Below are positions 46,763-56,689 of a stretch of 64,000 bases of DNA, piece after piece. The notes under the pieces were generated by a model. The model did no database searches and was not told the DNA's origin. It saw only the letters and a list, made by a program, of their open reading frames with translations. The translations under genes were made by a program, and so were the position numbers. This DNA is from Rhizobium acidisoli. Lineage in GTDB: Bacteria > Pseudomonadota > Alphaproteobacteria > Rhizobiales > Rhizobiaceae. Each line of letters starts with the position of its first letter. The stretch's first letter is position 1. The stretch is from assembly GCF_002531755.2 (NCBI RefSeq), contig NZ_CP034998.1:3774501-3838500 (forward strand), in the 5' to 3' direction.

Positions 46763-46892
46763 GCCCCTCACCCTAACCCTCGCCCCGTAAGAACGGGGAG
46801 AGGGGACGTGCCCTGCGAGGGGCGGAGAGGTCGCGGCTATTCCCCTTCGCCCCGTTTACGGGGAGAAGGTGCCGGCAGGCGGATGAGGGGCG
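46763..46892. repeat. Rhizobial repeat of the CCTCACCCTAACCCT family, copy 1
   Basis: The element begins CCCCTCACCCTAACCCTC, carries paired GC-rich tracts (CCCCGTAAGAACGGGGAG and TTCGCCCCGTTTACGGGGAG), and ends GGTGCCGGCAGGCGGATGAGGGG. The same element in opposite orientation is at 56690-56788. It fills the gap between tamB and the convergent Lrp gene. Confidence 0.75.
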
Positions 46893-46933
46893 GGCTCGCC
46901 GATTTCACCGGCCAGGGCGTCGCGTGAAATACG

Positions 46934-47371
46934 CTAAAAACCCGTCTTGCTGGTCTTCAGCAGAATATTGCTCTCGGTCGAATTGATGCCGTTGATCAGC
47001 CGGATACGGCGCAGCGTCTCGTCGAAAGAGGCAAGGTCTCGATCCTCGAGCTCGGCGACGAAATCCCATTTGCCGTTGGTGCTGTGCAGGGCGCGGACCT
47101 GCGGCAGGCCGCGCAGCTGATCGGCCACCCTGTCGGCGAGCTTGCCGAGCACCTCGATCATGACGATGGCGCGCACGCCGGCGGACCGCGTCTCGTGACC
47201 GGTGCGGATGGTGAAGCCGACGATGGTGCCGCCGGCGACCAGCCGGTCGATCCGGGCGGCAACCGTTGCCCGCGAGGCGCCGGTCATCGCCGCAAGCGAG
47301 GAGACGGAAATCCGGGCATTGTGGCGAAGTGCACTTAGAAGCTCGGTATCGAGATCGTCCACGCTGATCAC
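46934..47371 (-). CDS. Lrp/AsnC family transcriptional regulator
   Basis: 145 residues. An N-terminal HTH (DTELLSALRHNARISVSSLAAMTGASRATVAARIDRL) and a C-terminal RAM/ACT-like domain (MIEVLGKLADRVADQL..., IRLINGINSTESNILLK) define the family. It is divergent from arginase with 121 nt between starts, so it likely activates arginine degradation in response to arginine or ornithine, as ArgR-like Lrp proteins do in other Rhizobiales. Confidence 0.92.
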   Translation of the reverse strand: MISVDDLDTELLSALRHNARISVSSLAAMTGASRATVAARIDRLVAGGTIVGFTIRTGHETRSAGVRAIVMIEVLGKLADRVADQLRGLPQVRALHSTNGKWDFVAELEDRDLASFDETLRRIRLINGINSTESNILLKTSKTGF

Positions 47372-47492
47372 TTTGTCAAAATAGGTTTATCAATTTGCGC
47401 AATCATAATCCATTTCTGACACTTTTCCATCTTTTTGCCGTCAGCCCTTTATCCCACTATCAGCCAAACCGGCCTCACCACGGAGCCCTCGA

Positions 47493-48428
47493 ATGAATGC
47501 CCAATCGCAATCTGTCACCCTTATCGGCGCGCCGCTGGAAGAAGGCTCCGGCCGCAGGGGCGCGGCCATGGGCCCGGCGGCCCTGCGCATCGCCGGCATC
47601 GATCAGACGTTGATCGAGCTCGGCCACGACGTCGCCGATCTCGGCGATCTCAGGATCGTACCGGCGATGGATCTACCGAATCATCCGAAGGCCCATAATC
47701 TGAGAATCGTCGGCGCCTTCACGCGGGCGCTCGAAAGCAGCGTCCATGACGTCGCCGCCTCCGGCCGCTTCCCGCTCATTCTCGGCGGCGACCACAGCCT
47801 TTCGATGGGCAGCGTATCCGGCATGGCGCGCTACGCCGCCGGCAAAGGCCGCCCGCTTTTCGTGCTCTGGCTCGATGCCCATGCCGATTTCAACTCTCCG
47901 GCCACTTCGCCTTCCGGCAATATTCACGGCATGCCCGTCGCCTTCTTCTGCGGCGAGGCGGAGTTCGCCGAGATCCTGCCGAGCGATCGTGCCTTCGTCG
48001 ACCCGAAGAATGTCTTCCAGGTCGGCATCCGTTCGGTCGATGCGCGTGAGCGCGAGGAAATCCACGAACACGGCGTCAACGTCTTCGATATGCGCGCGAT
48101 CGACGAGCAGGGCATCGGCGCCATCATGCGTGAGATCCTCGATGTAGTCGCCAAGGCGAACGGCCTGCTGCATGTCAGCCTCGACCTCGATTTCCTCGAT
48201 CCCGAAATTGCCCCCGGCGTCGGCACGACGGTGCCTGGCGGCGCGACCTTCCGCGAGGCGCATCTGGTGATGGAAATGCTGTCCGACAGCGGCCTCGTCT
48301 CGTCGCTCGATCTCGTCGAACTCAATCCGTTTCTCGACGATCGCGGCAAGAGCGCCCGCGTCCTGGTGGAACTGACGGCAAGCCTCTTCGGCCGCCGTAT
48401 CTTCGATCGCCCAACCCGTGCCGCATAG
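47493..48428 (+). CDS. rocF: Arginase
   Basis: 311 residues. The ureohydrolase metal motifs are GGDHSLSMGS, WLDAHADFNSP, SLDLDFLDPEIAPGVGT and LDLVELNP. GRRGAAMGPAALR near the start is typical of arginase over agmatinase. It splits arginine to ornithine and urea with two Mn ions. Divergent from the Lrp regulator and 46 nt before the ornithine aminotransferase gene. Confidence 0.95.
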   Translation: MNAQSQSVTLIGAPLEEGSGRRGAAMGPAALRIAGIDQTLIELGHDVADLGDLRIVPAMDLPNHPKAHNLRIVGAFTRALESSVHDVAASGRFPLILGGDHSLSMGSVSGMARYAAGKGRPLFVLWLDAHADFNSPATSPSGNIHGMPVAFFCGEAEFAEILPSDRAFVDPKNVFQVGIRSVDAREREEIHEHGVNVFDMRAIDEQGIGAIMREILDVVAKANGLLHVSLDLDFLDPEIAPGVGTTVPGGATFREAHLVMEMLSDSGLVSSLDLVELNPFLDDRGKSARVLVELTASLFGRRIFDRPTRAA

Positions 48429-48474
48429 TAGGCCCGCCCGCCTATCGGCATCATGATCTAGAGGGGGAAGAACC

Positions 48475-49674
48475 ATGAACACTTCGGAAAAACTGATCGC
48501 CACCGAACAGCGTCTCGGCGCCCACAATTACAAGCCGCTCGACGTGGTGCTGACCCGCGGCGAAGGTGTTCATGTCTGGGATACCGACGGCAATCGTTAC
48601 CTCGATTGCCTCTCGGCCTATTCCGCCGTCAACCAGGGCCATTGTCACCCGAAAATCCTCGCCGCCATGGTCGAGCAGGCGGGAAGATTGACGCTGACCT
48701 CCCGCGCCTTCCGCAACGATCAGCTCGCTTATCTCTATGAAGAGCTCGCGGCGTTGACCGGATCGCACAAGATCCTGCCGATGAACTCAGGCGCCGAAGC
48801 GGTGGAGACCGCCATCAAGGCGGTGCGCAAATGGGGATACGAGGTCAAAGGTGTACCGGAAGGCCAGGCCGAGATCATCGTCTGCGCCGATAATTTCCAT
48901 GGCCGGACGCTGAGCATCATCAGTTTCTCCACCGATCCCGACGCCCGCACCGGCTTCGGCCCCTACACCTCGGGCTTCCGCACCATTCCCTTCGGCGATG
49001 CCGAAGCCTTCGAGGCCGCCATCAACGGCAATACGGTCGCCGCCCTGATCGAGCCGATCCAGGGGGAAGCCGGCGTCATCATCCCGCCGGCCGGATACTT
49101 CACCCGCATCCGCGAGCTCTGCACCGATAACAACGTCACTCTCATCCTCGACGAGATCCAGACCGGCCTCGGCCGCACCGGCAAGCTCTTGGCGGAGGAA
49201 CATGAAGGCATCGAGGCCGATGTGACGCTGATCGGCAAGGCGCTGTCCGGCGGCTTCTATCCCGTCTCGGCGGTGCTTTCCAATTCCGCGGTACTGGGGG
49301 TACTGAAGCCCGGCCAGCATGGCTCCACTTTCGGCGGCAATCCGCTCGCCTGCGCAGTGGCGCGCGCCGCGCTGAAGGTGCTGACGGAAGAGGGCATGAT
49401 CGAGAACGCCGCTGATATGGGCGACTATTTCCTCGAAGGCCTCAGGTCGATCCGCTCGAACATCGTCAGGGACGTGCGCGGCCGCGGCCTGATGATGGCT
49501 GTCGAACTGGAACCCGAAGCCGGCGGCGCGCGGCAATATTGTCATGCGCTGAAGGAACGCGGCCTGCTCGCCAAGGATACGCATGACCATACGATTCGCC
49601 TCGCTCCGCCGCTGGTCATCACCAGGGAGCAGGTCGATTGGGCGGTCTCGCAGATCGAAAAGACCATAAGCTGA
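48475..49674 (+). CDS. rocD: Ornithine aminotransferase
   Basis: 399 residues, class III PLP aminotransferase. [58 protein letters not shown] and the PLP lysine in [19 protein letters not shown] are typical of RocD. It converts ornithine to glutamate-5-semialdehyde, giving proline or glutamate. GGGGGAAG lies just before the start. With arginase it makes a two-step arginine catabolic unit. Confidence 0.95.
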   Translation: MNTSEKLIATEQRLGAHNYKPLDVVLTRGEGVHVWDTDGNRYLDCLSAYSAVNQGHCHPKILAAMVEQAGRLTLTSRAFRNDQLAYLYEELAALTGSHKILPMNSGAEAVETAIKAVRKWGYEVKGVPEGQAEIIVCADNFHGRTLSIISFSTDPDARTGFGPYTSGFRTIPFGDAEAFEAAINGNTVAALIEPIQGEAGVIIPPAGYFTRIRELCTDNNVTLILDEIQTGLGRTGKLLAEEHEGIEADVTLIGKALSGGFYPVSAVLSNSAVLGVLKPGQHGSTFGGNPLACAVARAALKVLTEEGMIENAADMGDYFLEGLRSIRSNIVRDVRGRGLMMAVELEPEAGGARQYCHALKERGLLAKDTHDHTIRLAPPLVITREQVDWAVSQIEKTIS

Positions 49675-49871
49675 GGTCAATCGAGGACGAAACCTTCGCA
49701 AATCCGGTTCCCGATTTAGATTTGGGCAATACTCTTCCGCTAATGTCGTCGATAACCGTAACGATGCTGGGCCGAGCGCAAAGCCATCGCGTGGTGTGAA
49801 GGCAAAGCTCGTCCGCGCCAATGGTGGTGCGCCCGCTTCTGCCCTGGCTTACGACAGTTGGGAAGAATTCT

Positions 49872-50348
49872 ATGACCACGATCAATTCCACTAGCTTCAG
49901 CGGCGATACGCTCGAGATCATTGCCTTCCGCCTGCATGATCAGGAATTCTGCGTCAAGACCACGACCATCCGCGAAATCCGCGGCTGGGCGCCGTCGACG
50001 CCGATCCCGCACGCGCCGGCCGATGTCATCGGCGTCATGAACCTGCGCGGCTCGGTCATCCCGATTATCGATCTTGCCTATAAGCTCGGCATGAAGAGCA
50101 CCGTCGCCAACGAACGCAGCGCCATCGTCGTCGCCGAAGTTCACAGCATGGTCATCGGCATGCTGGTCGACCGCGTCTCGGATATTCTCACCATTTCGTC
50201 CAGCCAGGTCCAGCCGGTGCCCGAGGTGACAGCCTCCTTCGACCGCGCCTATTGCGAAGGCATCATCGCCTCGGAAAATGGCATGATCTGCTTCCTGAAC
50301 CTCGCCAAGATGTTCAAGGAAAACGAGACGGATGAACTGGCGGCCTGA
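49872..50348 (+). CDS. cheW: Chemotaxis coupling protein CheW
   Basis: 158 residues. EIIAFRLHDQEFCVKTTTIREIRGWAPSTPIPHAPADVIGVMNLRGSVIPIIDLAYKLG is the CheW fold with the NLRG motif that contacts CheA and receptors. It links the nearby chemoreceptor to the CheA kinase. It is about 290 nt before the MCP gene with a terminator between, so the two are separate units. Confidence 0.95.
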   Translation: MTTINSTSFSGDTLEIIAFRLHDQEFCVKTTTIREIRGWAPSTPIPHAPADVIGVMNLRGSVIPIIDLAYKLGMKSTVANERSAIVVAEVHSMVIGMLVDRVSDILTISSSQVQPVPEVTASFDRAYCEGIIASENGMICFLNLAKMFKENETDELAA

Positions 50349-50374
50349 TCGCCATCAAGCAATTCGTAGAGTTG

Positions 50375-50402
50375 AAAACCGCCCGCCCAGGGCGGTTTTT
50401 TG
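50375..50402 (+). terminator. Rho-independent terminator after cheW
   Basis: AAAACCGCCC at 50375-50384 pairs perfectly with GGGCGGTTTT at 50390-50399 around a GCCCA loop, followed by TTTGTT. Confidence 0.9.
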
Positions 50403-50641
50403 TTGCGCGTCTGAGGTAAATCGCCGCCTTCATCGGTATCACATCATATTATTAGCAATAGCTTTTATACGTTAAATTAACCACGTTCCTTCAGTATGGG
50501 GGTGAAGCATACGGATGATAAGTCTCCGGTACAGAGGCAGTGATAACCGGAGACCGGTTGTCCCCTGCACCGGCATACCTCGCCAGCCCCTTCGCTTCTC
50601 CAGCCGAAACAGCGCAAGCTGTGCATCTCAAAGGGACAAGA

Positions 50642-52420
50642 ATGTTTGGTCTAGCCTCCGATTCGAAATACATTCTTGACGCCATCTCCAAATCGCAGGC
50701 GATCATCGAATTCGATCTCAACGGCAATATTCTCACGGCGAACGAGAATTTCTGCAACGCCCTGGGTTATCGCCTCAACGAGATCGTCGGCAAGCATCAC
50801 AGCATGTTCTGCGAACCGGCCTACACGGCGACGCCCGAATATCGCGCCTTCTGGGCGCGGCTCGGACGCGGCGAATATGATGCCGGCGCCTATAAGCGTC
50901 TTGCCAAGGGCAACAGGGAGATATGGATCCAGGCGTCCTATAATCCCGTTTCCAAAGGCGGAAAGCCGTTCAAGGTGGTGAAATTCGCCGCCGACATCAC
51001 AGCGGCGAAAAAGCAGGCGGTCGAAGATTCCGGCAAACTGGAAGCGATCTCGCGCTCGCAGGCAGTGATCGAATTCACCCCGAAGGGCGACATCCTGACT
51101 GCGAACGAGAATTTCTGCCAGGCCATGGGATATTCGCTGGCCGAAATCGCCGGCAAACATCACAGCATCTTCTGCGACCCGGCCCATACCCGCACCGAGG
51201 AATACAGCAGCTTCTGGCGGCGTCTTGCCAATGGCGAATTCATCGCCAACGAATTCGTCCGCTTCGGCAAGGGCGGCCGCGAAATCTGGATCCAGGCAGC
51301 TTATAACCCGATCGTCGATGCCGACGGCAAAGTCTATAAAGTCGTGAAGTTCGCGACCGACGTCACCCAGCGGATGAGCGCGATTTCCCAGCTCGGCGGC
51401 GCGCTGCGCCAGCTTTCCGAAGGTGATCTGACGATGACGGTGGACACACCCTTCGTCCCCTCGATGGAGCAGCTGCGCCACGACTTCAACACTGCGGTCA
51501 AAGGTCTTGCCGATACGATGAAGACCATCGGCGAGAATGCCGTTGCGATCGCCGCCGGGTCGAGCGAGATCGGTACATCGGCGGACTCCTTTTCCAAGCG
51601 GACGGAACAGCAGGCCGCGTCGATCGAAGAAACCGCAGCCGCGCTGGAGGAGATCACCACCACCGTCAACGATTCCAGTCGCCGCGCCGATGAGGCGGGC
51701 CGCCTTGTCGCCGTGACCAAGCAGGGCGCCGAGCAATCGGGCGTCGTGGTCCGCAACGCCGTCGCCGCCATGGACCAGATCGAGCAGTCCTCGCGCGAAA
51801 TCACCAATATCATCGGCGTCATCGACGATATCGCCTTCCAGACCAATCTCCTGGCGCTGAATGCCGGCGTCGAAGCCGCCCGCGCCGGCGAAGCCGGCAA
51901 GGGTTTCGCTGTGGTGGCCCAGGAAGTCCGCGAGCTCGCCCAGCGCTCCGCCAAGGCGGCCAAGGAGATCAAGGCGCTGATCAATACGTCGAGCGACCTC
52001 GTCAAGAACGGCGTCGGCCTCGTCGGCCAGACCGGCAAGGCGCTCGAGGAGATCGTCACCCAGGTCGGCGATATCAACGGCAACGTCGTCGCCATCGTCG
52101 AAGCCTCACGGGAACAGGCAACCGGCCTCAAGGAAATCAACCAGGCAGTCAATTCGCTCGACCAGGCAACCCAACAGAATGCCGCCATGGTCGAGGAGAG
52201 CACCGCTGCCAGCCATAGCCTGGCAAAGGAAGCCGAAACGCTGCGGGCCCTGCTGGCACGGTTCCGCCTGCCCGGTCAGACCCGCACCCAGACCGGGCCT
52301 CAGACCGCCGGCAGGCCGGAAGCAAGACAGACAGGCTCGCCAGCGCTGCATCTCGTTTCCCGCGTCGGCAAGGCCTACGGCGCTGCCGCTGCAACGGTGC
52401 AGAGCTGGGAAGAGTTCTGA
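50642..52420 (+). CDS. Soluble chemoreceptor with two PAS domains (methyl-accepting chemotaxis protein)
   Basis: 592 residues from the ATG at 50642, with AAAGGGACAAGA upstream. Two PAS domains (about residues 10-125 and 130-250) share the IIEFDLNGNILTANENFC / VIEFTPKGDILTANENFC core. No membrane helix is predicted, so the receptor is cytosolic, and the PAS domains may bind heme, FAD or a ligand. A HAMP-like helix and the MCP signalling region follow (DDIAFQTNLLALNAGVEAARAGEAGKGFAVVAQEVRELAQRSA). It ends in SWEEF, resembling the CheR-binding tether. Confidence 0.93.
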   Translation: MFGLASDSKYILDAISKSQAIIEFDLNGNILTANENFCNALGYRLNEIVGKHHSMFCEPAYTATPEYRAFWARLGRGEYDAGAYKRLAKGNREIWIQASYNPVSKGGKPFKVVKFAADITAAKKQAVEDSGKLEAISRSQAVIEFTPKGDILTANENFCQAMGYSLAEIAGKHHSIFCDPAHTRTEEYSSFWRRLANGEFIANEFVRFGKGGREIWIQAAYNPIVDADGKVYKVVKFATDVTQRMSAISQLGGALRQLSEGDLTMTVDTPFVPSMEQLRHDFNTAVKGLADTMKTIGENAVAIAAGSSEIGTSADSFSKRTEQQAASIEETAAALEEITTTVNDSSRRADEAGRLVAVTKQGAEQSGVVVRNAVAAMDQIEQSSREITNIIGVIDDIAFQTNLLALNAGVEAARAGEAGKGFAVVAQEVRELAQRSAKAAKEIKALINTSSDLVKNGVGLVGQTGKALEEIVTQVGDINGNVVAIVEASREQATGLKEINQAVNSLDQATQQNAAMVEESTAASHSLAKEAETLRALLARFRLPGQTRTQTGPQTAGRPEARQTGSPALHLVSRVGKAYGAAAATVQSWEEF

Positions 52421-52464
52421 GCCACGCCCCCATAGCTCGCGATTGTTTCTGCGTAGCGAGGAAG

Positions 52465-52497
52465 AAGCGCGCCGCATGAGGTCCATGCGGCGCGCTT
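52465..52497. terminator. Strong hairpin between the MCP gene and fdsD
   Basis: AAGCGCGCCGCAT at 52465-52477 pairs perfectly with ATGCGGCGCGCTT at 52485-52497 around a 7-nt loop. It lies 44 nt after the MCP stop and faces the convergent fdsD gene; the short T run suggests it may serve mainly the plus strand. Confidence 0.7.
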
Positions 52498-52667
52498 TGA
52501 TATCTCACCCGAAGAGCGCGAAGGTCGCCTTCAGCGTTACCGGGCATCGCCGTGGCGTCCAGTCCGCCCGTGAACGTGCAGAAGGAACCAGTCGGCCCGG
52601 CTTTAACGTCCGCCGACTTCGCTTGCAACGTGGTGCTGGCCCCTCTCCCGCATGCGCCATTTTTGGA

Positions 52668-52913
52668 TTACTGGGCTTGGTTTACCTGCGGCTCCGGTTT
52701 GCGGATCAAGGGAGCGGCCTGCAGCACGAGGGCATCCAGGCCGTTTTCCTCCTTGTCGAGAATCTCAAACAATTGCCGCCGCATGCGCGGCTCCCAGAAT
52801 TTGTTGATATGATTGGCGACCCCTTCTACGGCCTCGCTTGCCGGCTGGCTCTTGAAGAAGGTGGCAATCTGGTTTGCCATATAGACGAGCTTGGTCTTGG
52901 TATCATGCGACAT
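52668..52913 (-). CDS. fdsD: Formate dehydrogenase delta subunit
   Basis: 81 residues. KLVYMANQIATFFKSQPASEAVEGVANHINKFWEPRMRRQLFEILDKE matches FdsD, a small subunit needed for assembly or stability of the FdsABG enzyme. It starts inside the 3' end of fdhD (11-nt overlap) and ends the operon. Confidence 0.9.
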   Translation of the reverse strand: MSHDTKTKLVYMANQIATFFKSQPASEAVEGVANHINKFWEPRMRRQLFEILDKEENGLDALVLQAAPLIRKPEPQVNQAQ

Positions 52914-53727
52914 CGGCGATGCTTCCGGGCGAGATGCGGTGCGGGTGGGTGAAAATCTCGAAATCCTCGCCGCGCACCAGGGCGACGAGCGTCATGCCGG
53001 CCTCTTCGGCCGTGCGGATGGCAAGCGCTGTCGGCGCTGAAATGGCGATGAGCACGGGAGAACCGAGGATCGCCGCCTTCTGCACCATCTCGACCGAGAG
53101 CCGGCTGGTCACGGCGACGGCGCCGTTCCGGCCGTTTTCGCCGGCGTCGATGACGGCACCGCAGAGCTTGTCGAGCGCATTATGCCGGCCGACATCTTCG
53201 CGCACGGCAACCAGTCCCTGGCCGGGAAGATAGAAGCCGGCGCCGTGCACCGCCCGGGTCTCCCGATGCAGCGGCTGCGCCTCGTTCAGCAGCGAGACGG
53301 CGCGTACGATATCGGCATGCGACAGCGCCAGCGGCGATGCCGAGACATCCGGCACCGGCCGCACCGCCTGCTCGATCGATTCGATGCCGCAGAGCCCGCA
53401 GCCGACCGGCCCCGCCATGCTGCGGCGTCGTGCCCGCAACCGATCGGCAACGTCGTCGACAAGGCTCACCTGCACATCGATCCCCTGCTCGCCTTCGACG
53501 ATCTCGATGGCCGCTATCTCGGTGCGTTCAGTGATAATCCCTTCGGTCAGGCTGAAACCGACGGCGAAATCCTCGAGATCATCGGGCGTCGCCATCATCA
53601 CCGCATGCGAGCTGCCGCCATAGGAAAAGGCAATCGGCACTTCTTCCGGCACGATGCGGGAGCCGGAGTGCATGAGGCCGTTGCGGCGGGCGGTTTCGGG
53701 AGCACGGGCGGTGGTCTGGAAGGTCAT
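52903..53727 (-). CDS. fdhD: Formate dehydrogenase accessory sulfurtransferase FdhD
   Basis: 274 residues from MTFQTTARAPETARR at 53727. VGCGLCGIES carries the CxxC (C-G-L-C) that takes sulfur from a cysteine desulfurase and passes it to the molybdenum cofactor. VREDVGRHNALDKLCGAVI and the SRLSVEMVQKAAILGSPVLIAISAPTALAI parts are typical. Essential for active FdsA. Located between fdsA and fdsD. Confidence 0.95.
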   Translation of the reverse strand: MTFQTTARAPETARRNGLMHSGSRIVPEEVPIAFSYGGSSHAVMMATPDDLEDFAVGFSLTEGIITERTEIAAIEIVEGEQGIDVQVSLVDDVADRLRARRRSMAGPVGCGLCGIESIEQAVRPVPDVSASPLALSHADIVRAVSLLNEAQPLHRETRAVHGAGFYLPGQGLVAVREDVGRHNALDKLCGAVIDAGENGRNGAVAVTSRLSVEMVQKAAILGSPVLIAISAPTALAIRTAEEAGMTLVALVRGEDFEIFTHPHRISPGSIADVA

Positions 53728-53764
53728 GATGCAAATCCCTTCTTGCCAAACCACCCCCGCATTT

Positions 53765-56644
53765 TCACTCCGCTGCCTCGAGCTTGCCGGCGATGCGGCG
53801 CGATTGCCGTGCCTGCTCGTTATATTCCATCTGCCAGTCGCTCGGCCCGTTGGAGGGCGAAACCTGCACCGCCGTCACCTTATACTCAGGGCAATTCGTC
53901 GCCCAGTCGGAAAAGTCGGTGGTGATGACGTTCGCCTGCGTATTGGGATGATGGAAGGTCGTATAGACGACACCAGGTGCAACACGATCGGTAATCAGCG
54001 ATCTCAGCGTGGTGTCGCCGGACCGGCTGACGAGCTTCACCCAATCGCCATCGCGAATGCCGCGCTGCTCGGCATCATGCGGATGGATTTCCAGCCGGTC
54101 TTCCGCATGCCAGACGACATTCTCGGTCCGCCGCGTCTGCGCCCCGACATTGTACTGGCTGAGGATGCGGCCGGTGGTGAGCAGCAACGGGAAGCGTGGG
54201 CCGGTGCGCTCGTCGGTGGCCACATATTCGGTGCGGATGAACTTGCCCTTGCCGCGCACGAAGCCATTGACATGCATGATCGGCGAGCCGAGCGGGTTCT
54301 TCTCGTTGCAGGGCCACTGCACCGAGCCCATCTTCTCGAGGTAATCGTAGGACACCAGGGCGAAACTCGGCGTCGTAGCGGCAATTTCGTCCATGATCTC
54401 CGACGGATGGGCGTAATTCCAGTCGAGCCCCATCGCCTGAGCAAGCTTCTGGGTCACCTCCCAGTCACCATAGCCGTTGCGCGGCGTCATCACTTTGCGC
54501 ACCCGGTTGATGCGGCGCTCGGCATTGGTGAAGGTGCCGTCCTTCTCGAGGAAGGTCGAGCCCGGCAGGAAGACATGGGCGTAATTGGCGGTCTCGTTGA
54601 GGAACAGGTCCTGGACGACGACGCATTCCATCGCCGCAAGCCCGGCCGCGACATGTTTCGTATCGGGATCGGACTGGAGAATGTCCTCACCCTGGACGTA
54701 GAGACCCTTGAAGGAACCGTCGACCGCCGCGTCCAGCATGTTCGGAATGCGCAGACCCGGCTCGTTGTTGATCTTCACGCCCCAGAGCTTTTCGAAGATA
54801 TCGCGCGTCGCATCGTCGGAAATGTGCCGGTAGCCCGGCAGCTCGTGCGGGAAGGAGCCCATGTCGCAGGAACCCTGCACATTGTTCTGGCCGCGCAACG
54901 GGTTCACGCCGACGCCTGGACGGCCGATATTGCCGGTCGCCATCGCCAGATTGGCGATCGCGATGACGGTGGTCGAACCCTGGCTGTGTTCGGTGACGCC
55001 GAGACCGTAATAGATCGCGCCGTTGCCGCCCTTGGCATAGAGCCTTGCCGCGCCGCGCAGATCCGCAGCCGGCACGCCGGTGAAGATCTCGGTCTCTTCG
55101 GGGCTGTGCGCCGGTTCGGCGACGAAACCAGCCCAGTCCTCGAATTCCGACCAGTCGCAGCGCTCGCGGATAAACGCCTCGTCATAGAGCCCTTCGGTGA
55201 CGATCACATGCGCCAGCGCCGTCATGACGGCGACATTGGTGCCCGGCTTCAGCGGCAGGTGGTAAGAAGCCTCGATATGCGGCGACCGGACGATATCGGT
55301 GCGGCGCGGATCGATGACGATCAGCTTGGCGCCCTGGCGCAGCCGCTTCTTCAGCCGCGAGGCGAACACCGGATGCCCGTCCGTCGGATTGGCGCCGATG
55401 ATGACGACAACATCGGACTGTTCGACGCTGTCGAAATTCTGCGTGCCGGCCGAGGTGCCGAAGGCCTGGCCGAGACCGTAGCCGGTCGGCGAATGGCAGA
55501 CGCGGGCGCAGGTATCGACATTATTGTTACCGAAGCCGGCCCGGACCAGCTTCTGCACCAGATAGGTTTCCTCATTGGTGCAGCGCGACGAGGTGATGCC
55601 GCCGATCGACTCGCGGCCATACTGATACTGAATGCGGCGGAACTCCGACGCCACATGTGCGAAGGCTTTGTCCCAGCTCACCTCCCGCCAGGGATCGCTG
55701 ACCTTTTCGCGGATCATCGGGTTGAGGATGCGGTCCTTATGGGAGGAATAGCCGTAAGCAAAGCGGCCCTTGACGCAGGAATGGCCGCGATTGGCCTGGC
55801 CATCCTTCCACGGCACCATGCGCACCAGCTCCTCGCCGCGCATCTCCGCCTTGAAGGAACAGCCGACGCCGCAATAGGCGCAGGTGGTAATGGCCGAATG
55901 CTCGGGCTGGCCGATCTCGATCACCGACTTCTCCGTCAGCGTCGCCGTCGGGCAGGCCTGGACGCAGGCGCCGCAGGAGACACATTCGGAATCGATGAAG
56001 GCTTCATGCGCACCCGAGGAAACCTTGGAGCCGAAACCGCGCCCCTCGATCGTCAGCGCGAAGGTGCCTTGCACCTCTTCGCAGGCGCGCACGCAGCGCG
56101 AACAGACGATGCACTTGGAGGGATCAAAGGTGAAATAGGGATTGGACTCGTCCTTCGGCGTCCATTTCAGATTGATCTCGCCATTGTTGCGCGCCCTGAC
56201 ATGATTGTCGCCGTCATAGCCATAGCGCACGTCGCGCAAGCCGACGGCGCCCGCCATGTCCTGCAATTCGCAATCACCGTTGGCCGCACAGGTCAGACAG
56301 TCGAGCGGGTGGTCGGAAATATAAAGCTCCATCACGCCGCGGCGAATATCCTTCAGCCGTCCCGTCTGCGTGTGCACCACCATGTTGGCCGCCACCGGCG
56401 TCGTGCAGGAGGCAGGCGTACCATTGCGGCCCTCGATCTCGACAAGACAGAGCCGGCAGGAACCGAAGGCATCGATCATGTCGGTGGCGCAGAGCTTCGG
56501 CACCGTGATGCCGGCCTCCATCGAAGCGCGCATGATCGACGTGCCCTCCGGCACGCTGATCTGCTGCCCGTCGATGGTGAGTGTCACCATCACCTCGGAT
56601 GTCGAAGCAGGAGTGCCGTAGTCGATTTCATGGATGAGAGACAT
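53765..56644 (-). CDS. fdsA: NAD-dependent formate dehydrogenase alpha subunit (Mo)
   Basis: 959 residues from MSLIHEIDYG; GGAGGAGCAAGCC precedes the ATG. Domains are an N-terminal 2Fe-2S ferredoxin (about 1-90), a His-Cys 4Fe-4S part (90-150), an 8Fe dicluster (CIVCSRCVRACEE, CVSCGACVQACP, 150-230), a 4Fe-4S segment (CAYCGVGC) and the molybdopterin domain. The metal ligand is Cys383 followed by His384 (ARVCHSP), the catalytic pair in Cys-type FDHs. It oxidises formate to CO2 and passes electrons to FdsB for NAD reduction. A repeat lies just upstream between it and fdsB. Confidence 0.96.
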   Translation of the reverse strand: MSLIHEIDYGTPASTSEVMVTLTIDGQQISVPEGTSIMRASMEAGITVPKLCATDMIDAFGSCRLCLVEIEGRNGTPASCTTPVAANMVVHTQTGRLKDIRRGVMELYISDHPLDCLTCAANGDCELQDMAGAVGLRDVRYGYDGDNHVRARNNGEINLKWTPKDESNPYFTFDPSKCIVCSRCVRACEEVQGTFALTIEGRGFGSKVSSGAHEAFIDSECVSCGACVQACPTATLTEKSVIEIGQPEHSAITTCAYCGVGCSFKAEMRGEELVRMVPWKDGQANRGHSCVKGRFAYGYSSHKDRILNPMIREKVSDPWREVSWDKAFAHVASEFRRIQYQYGRESIGGITSSRCTNEETYLVQKLVRAGFGNNNVDTCARVCHSPTGYGLGQAFGTSAGTQNFDSVEQSDVVVIIGANPTDGHPVFASRLKKRLRQGAKLIVIDPRRTDIVRSPHIEASYHLPLKPGTNVAVMTALAHVIVTEGLYDEAFIRERCDWSEFEDWAGFVAEPAHSPEETEIFTGVPAADLRGAARLYAKGGNGAIYYGLGVTEHSQGSTTVIAIANLAMATGNIGRPGVGVNPLRGQNNVQGSCDMGSFPHELPGYRHISDDATRDIFEKLWGVKINNEPGLRIPNMLDAAVDGSFKGLYVQGEDILQSDPDTKHVAAGLAAMECVVVQDLFLNETANYAHVFLPGSTFLEKDGTFTNAERRINRVRKVMTPRNGYGDWEVTQKLAQAMGLDWNYAHPSEIMDEIAATTPSFALVSYDYLEKMGSVQWPCNEKNPLGSPIMHVNGFVRGKGKFIRTEYVATDERTGPRFPLLLTTGRILSQYNVGAQTRRTENVVWHAEDRLEIHPHDAEQRGIRDGDWVKLVSRSGDTTLRSLITDRVAPGVVYTTFHHPNTQANVITTDFSDWATNCPEYKVTAVQVSPSNGPSDWQMEYNEQARQSRRIAGKLEAAE

Positions 56645-56689
56645 GGCTTGCTCCTCCGATAGATTTCTGTGTCGGTTGTGTCGAGGGAT

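Noticed and set aside
53654-56662. 1002-residue open frame antisense to fdsA
   Set aside because: The frame arises from GC-rich codon bias opposite a real gene with clear FDH domains; its translation has no recognisable fold.
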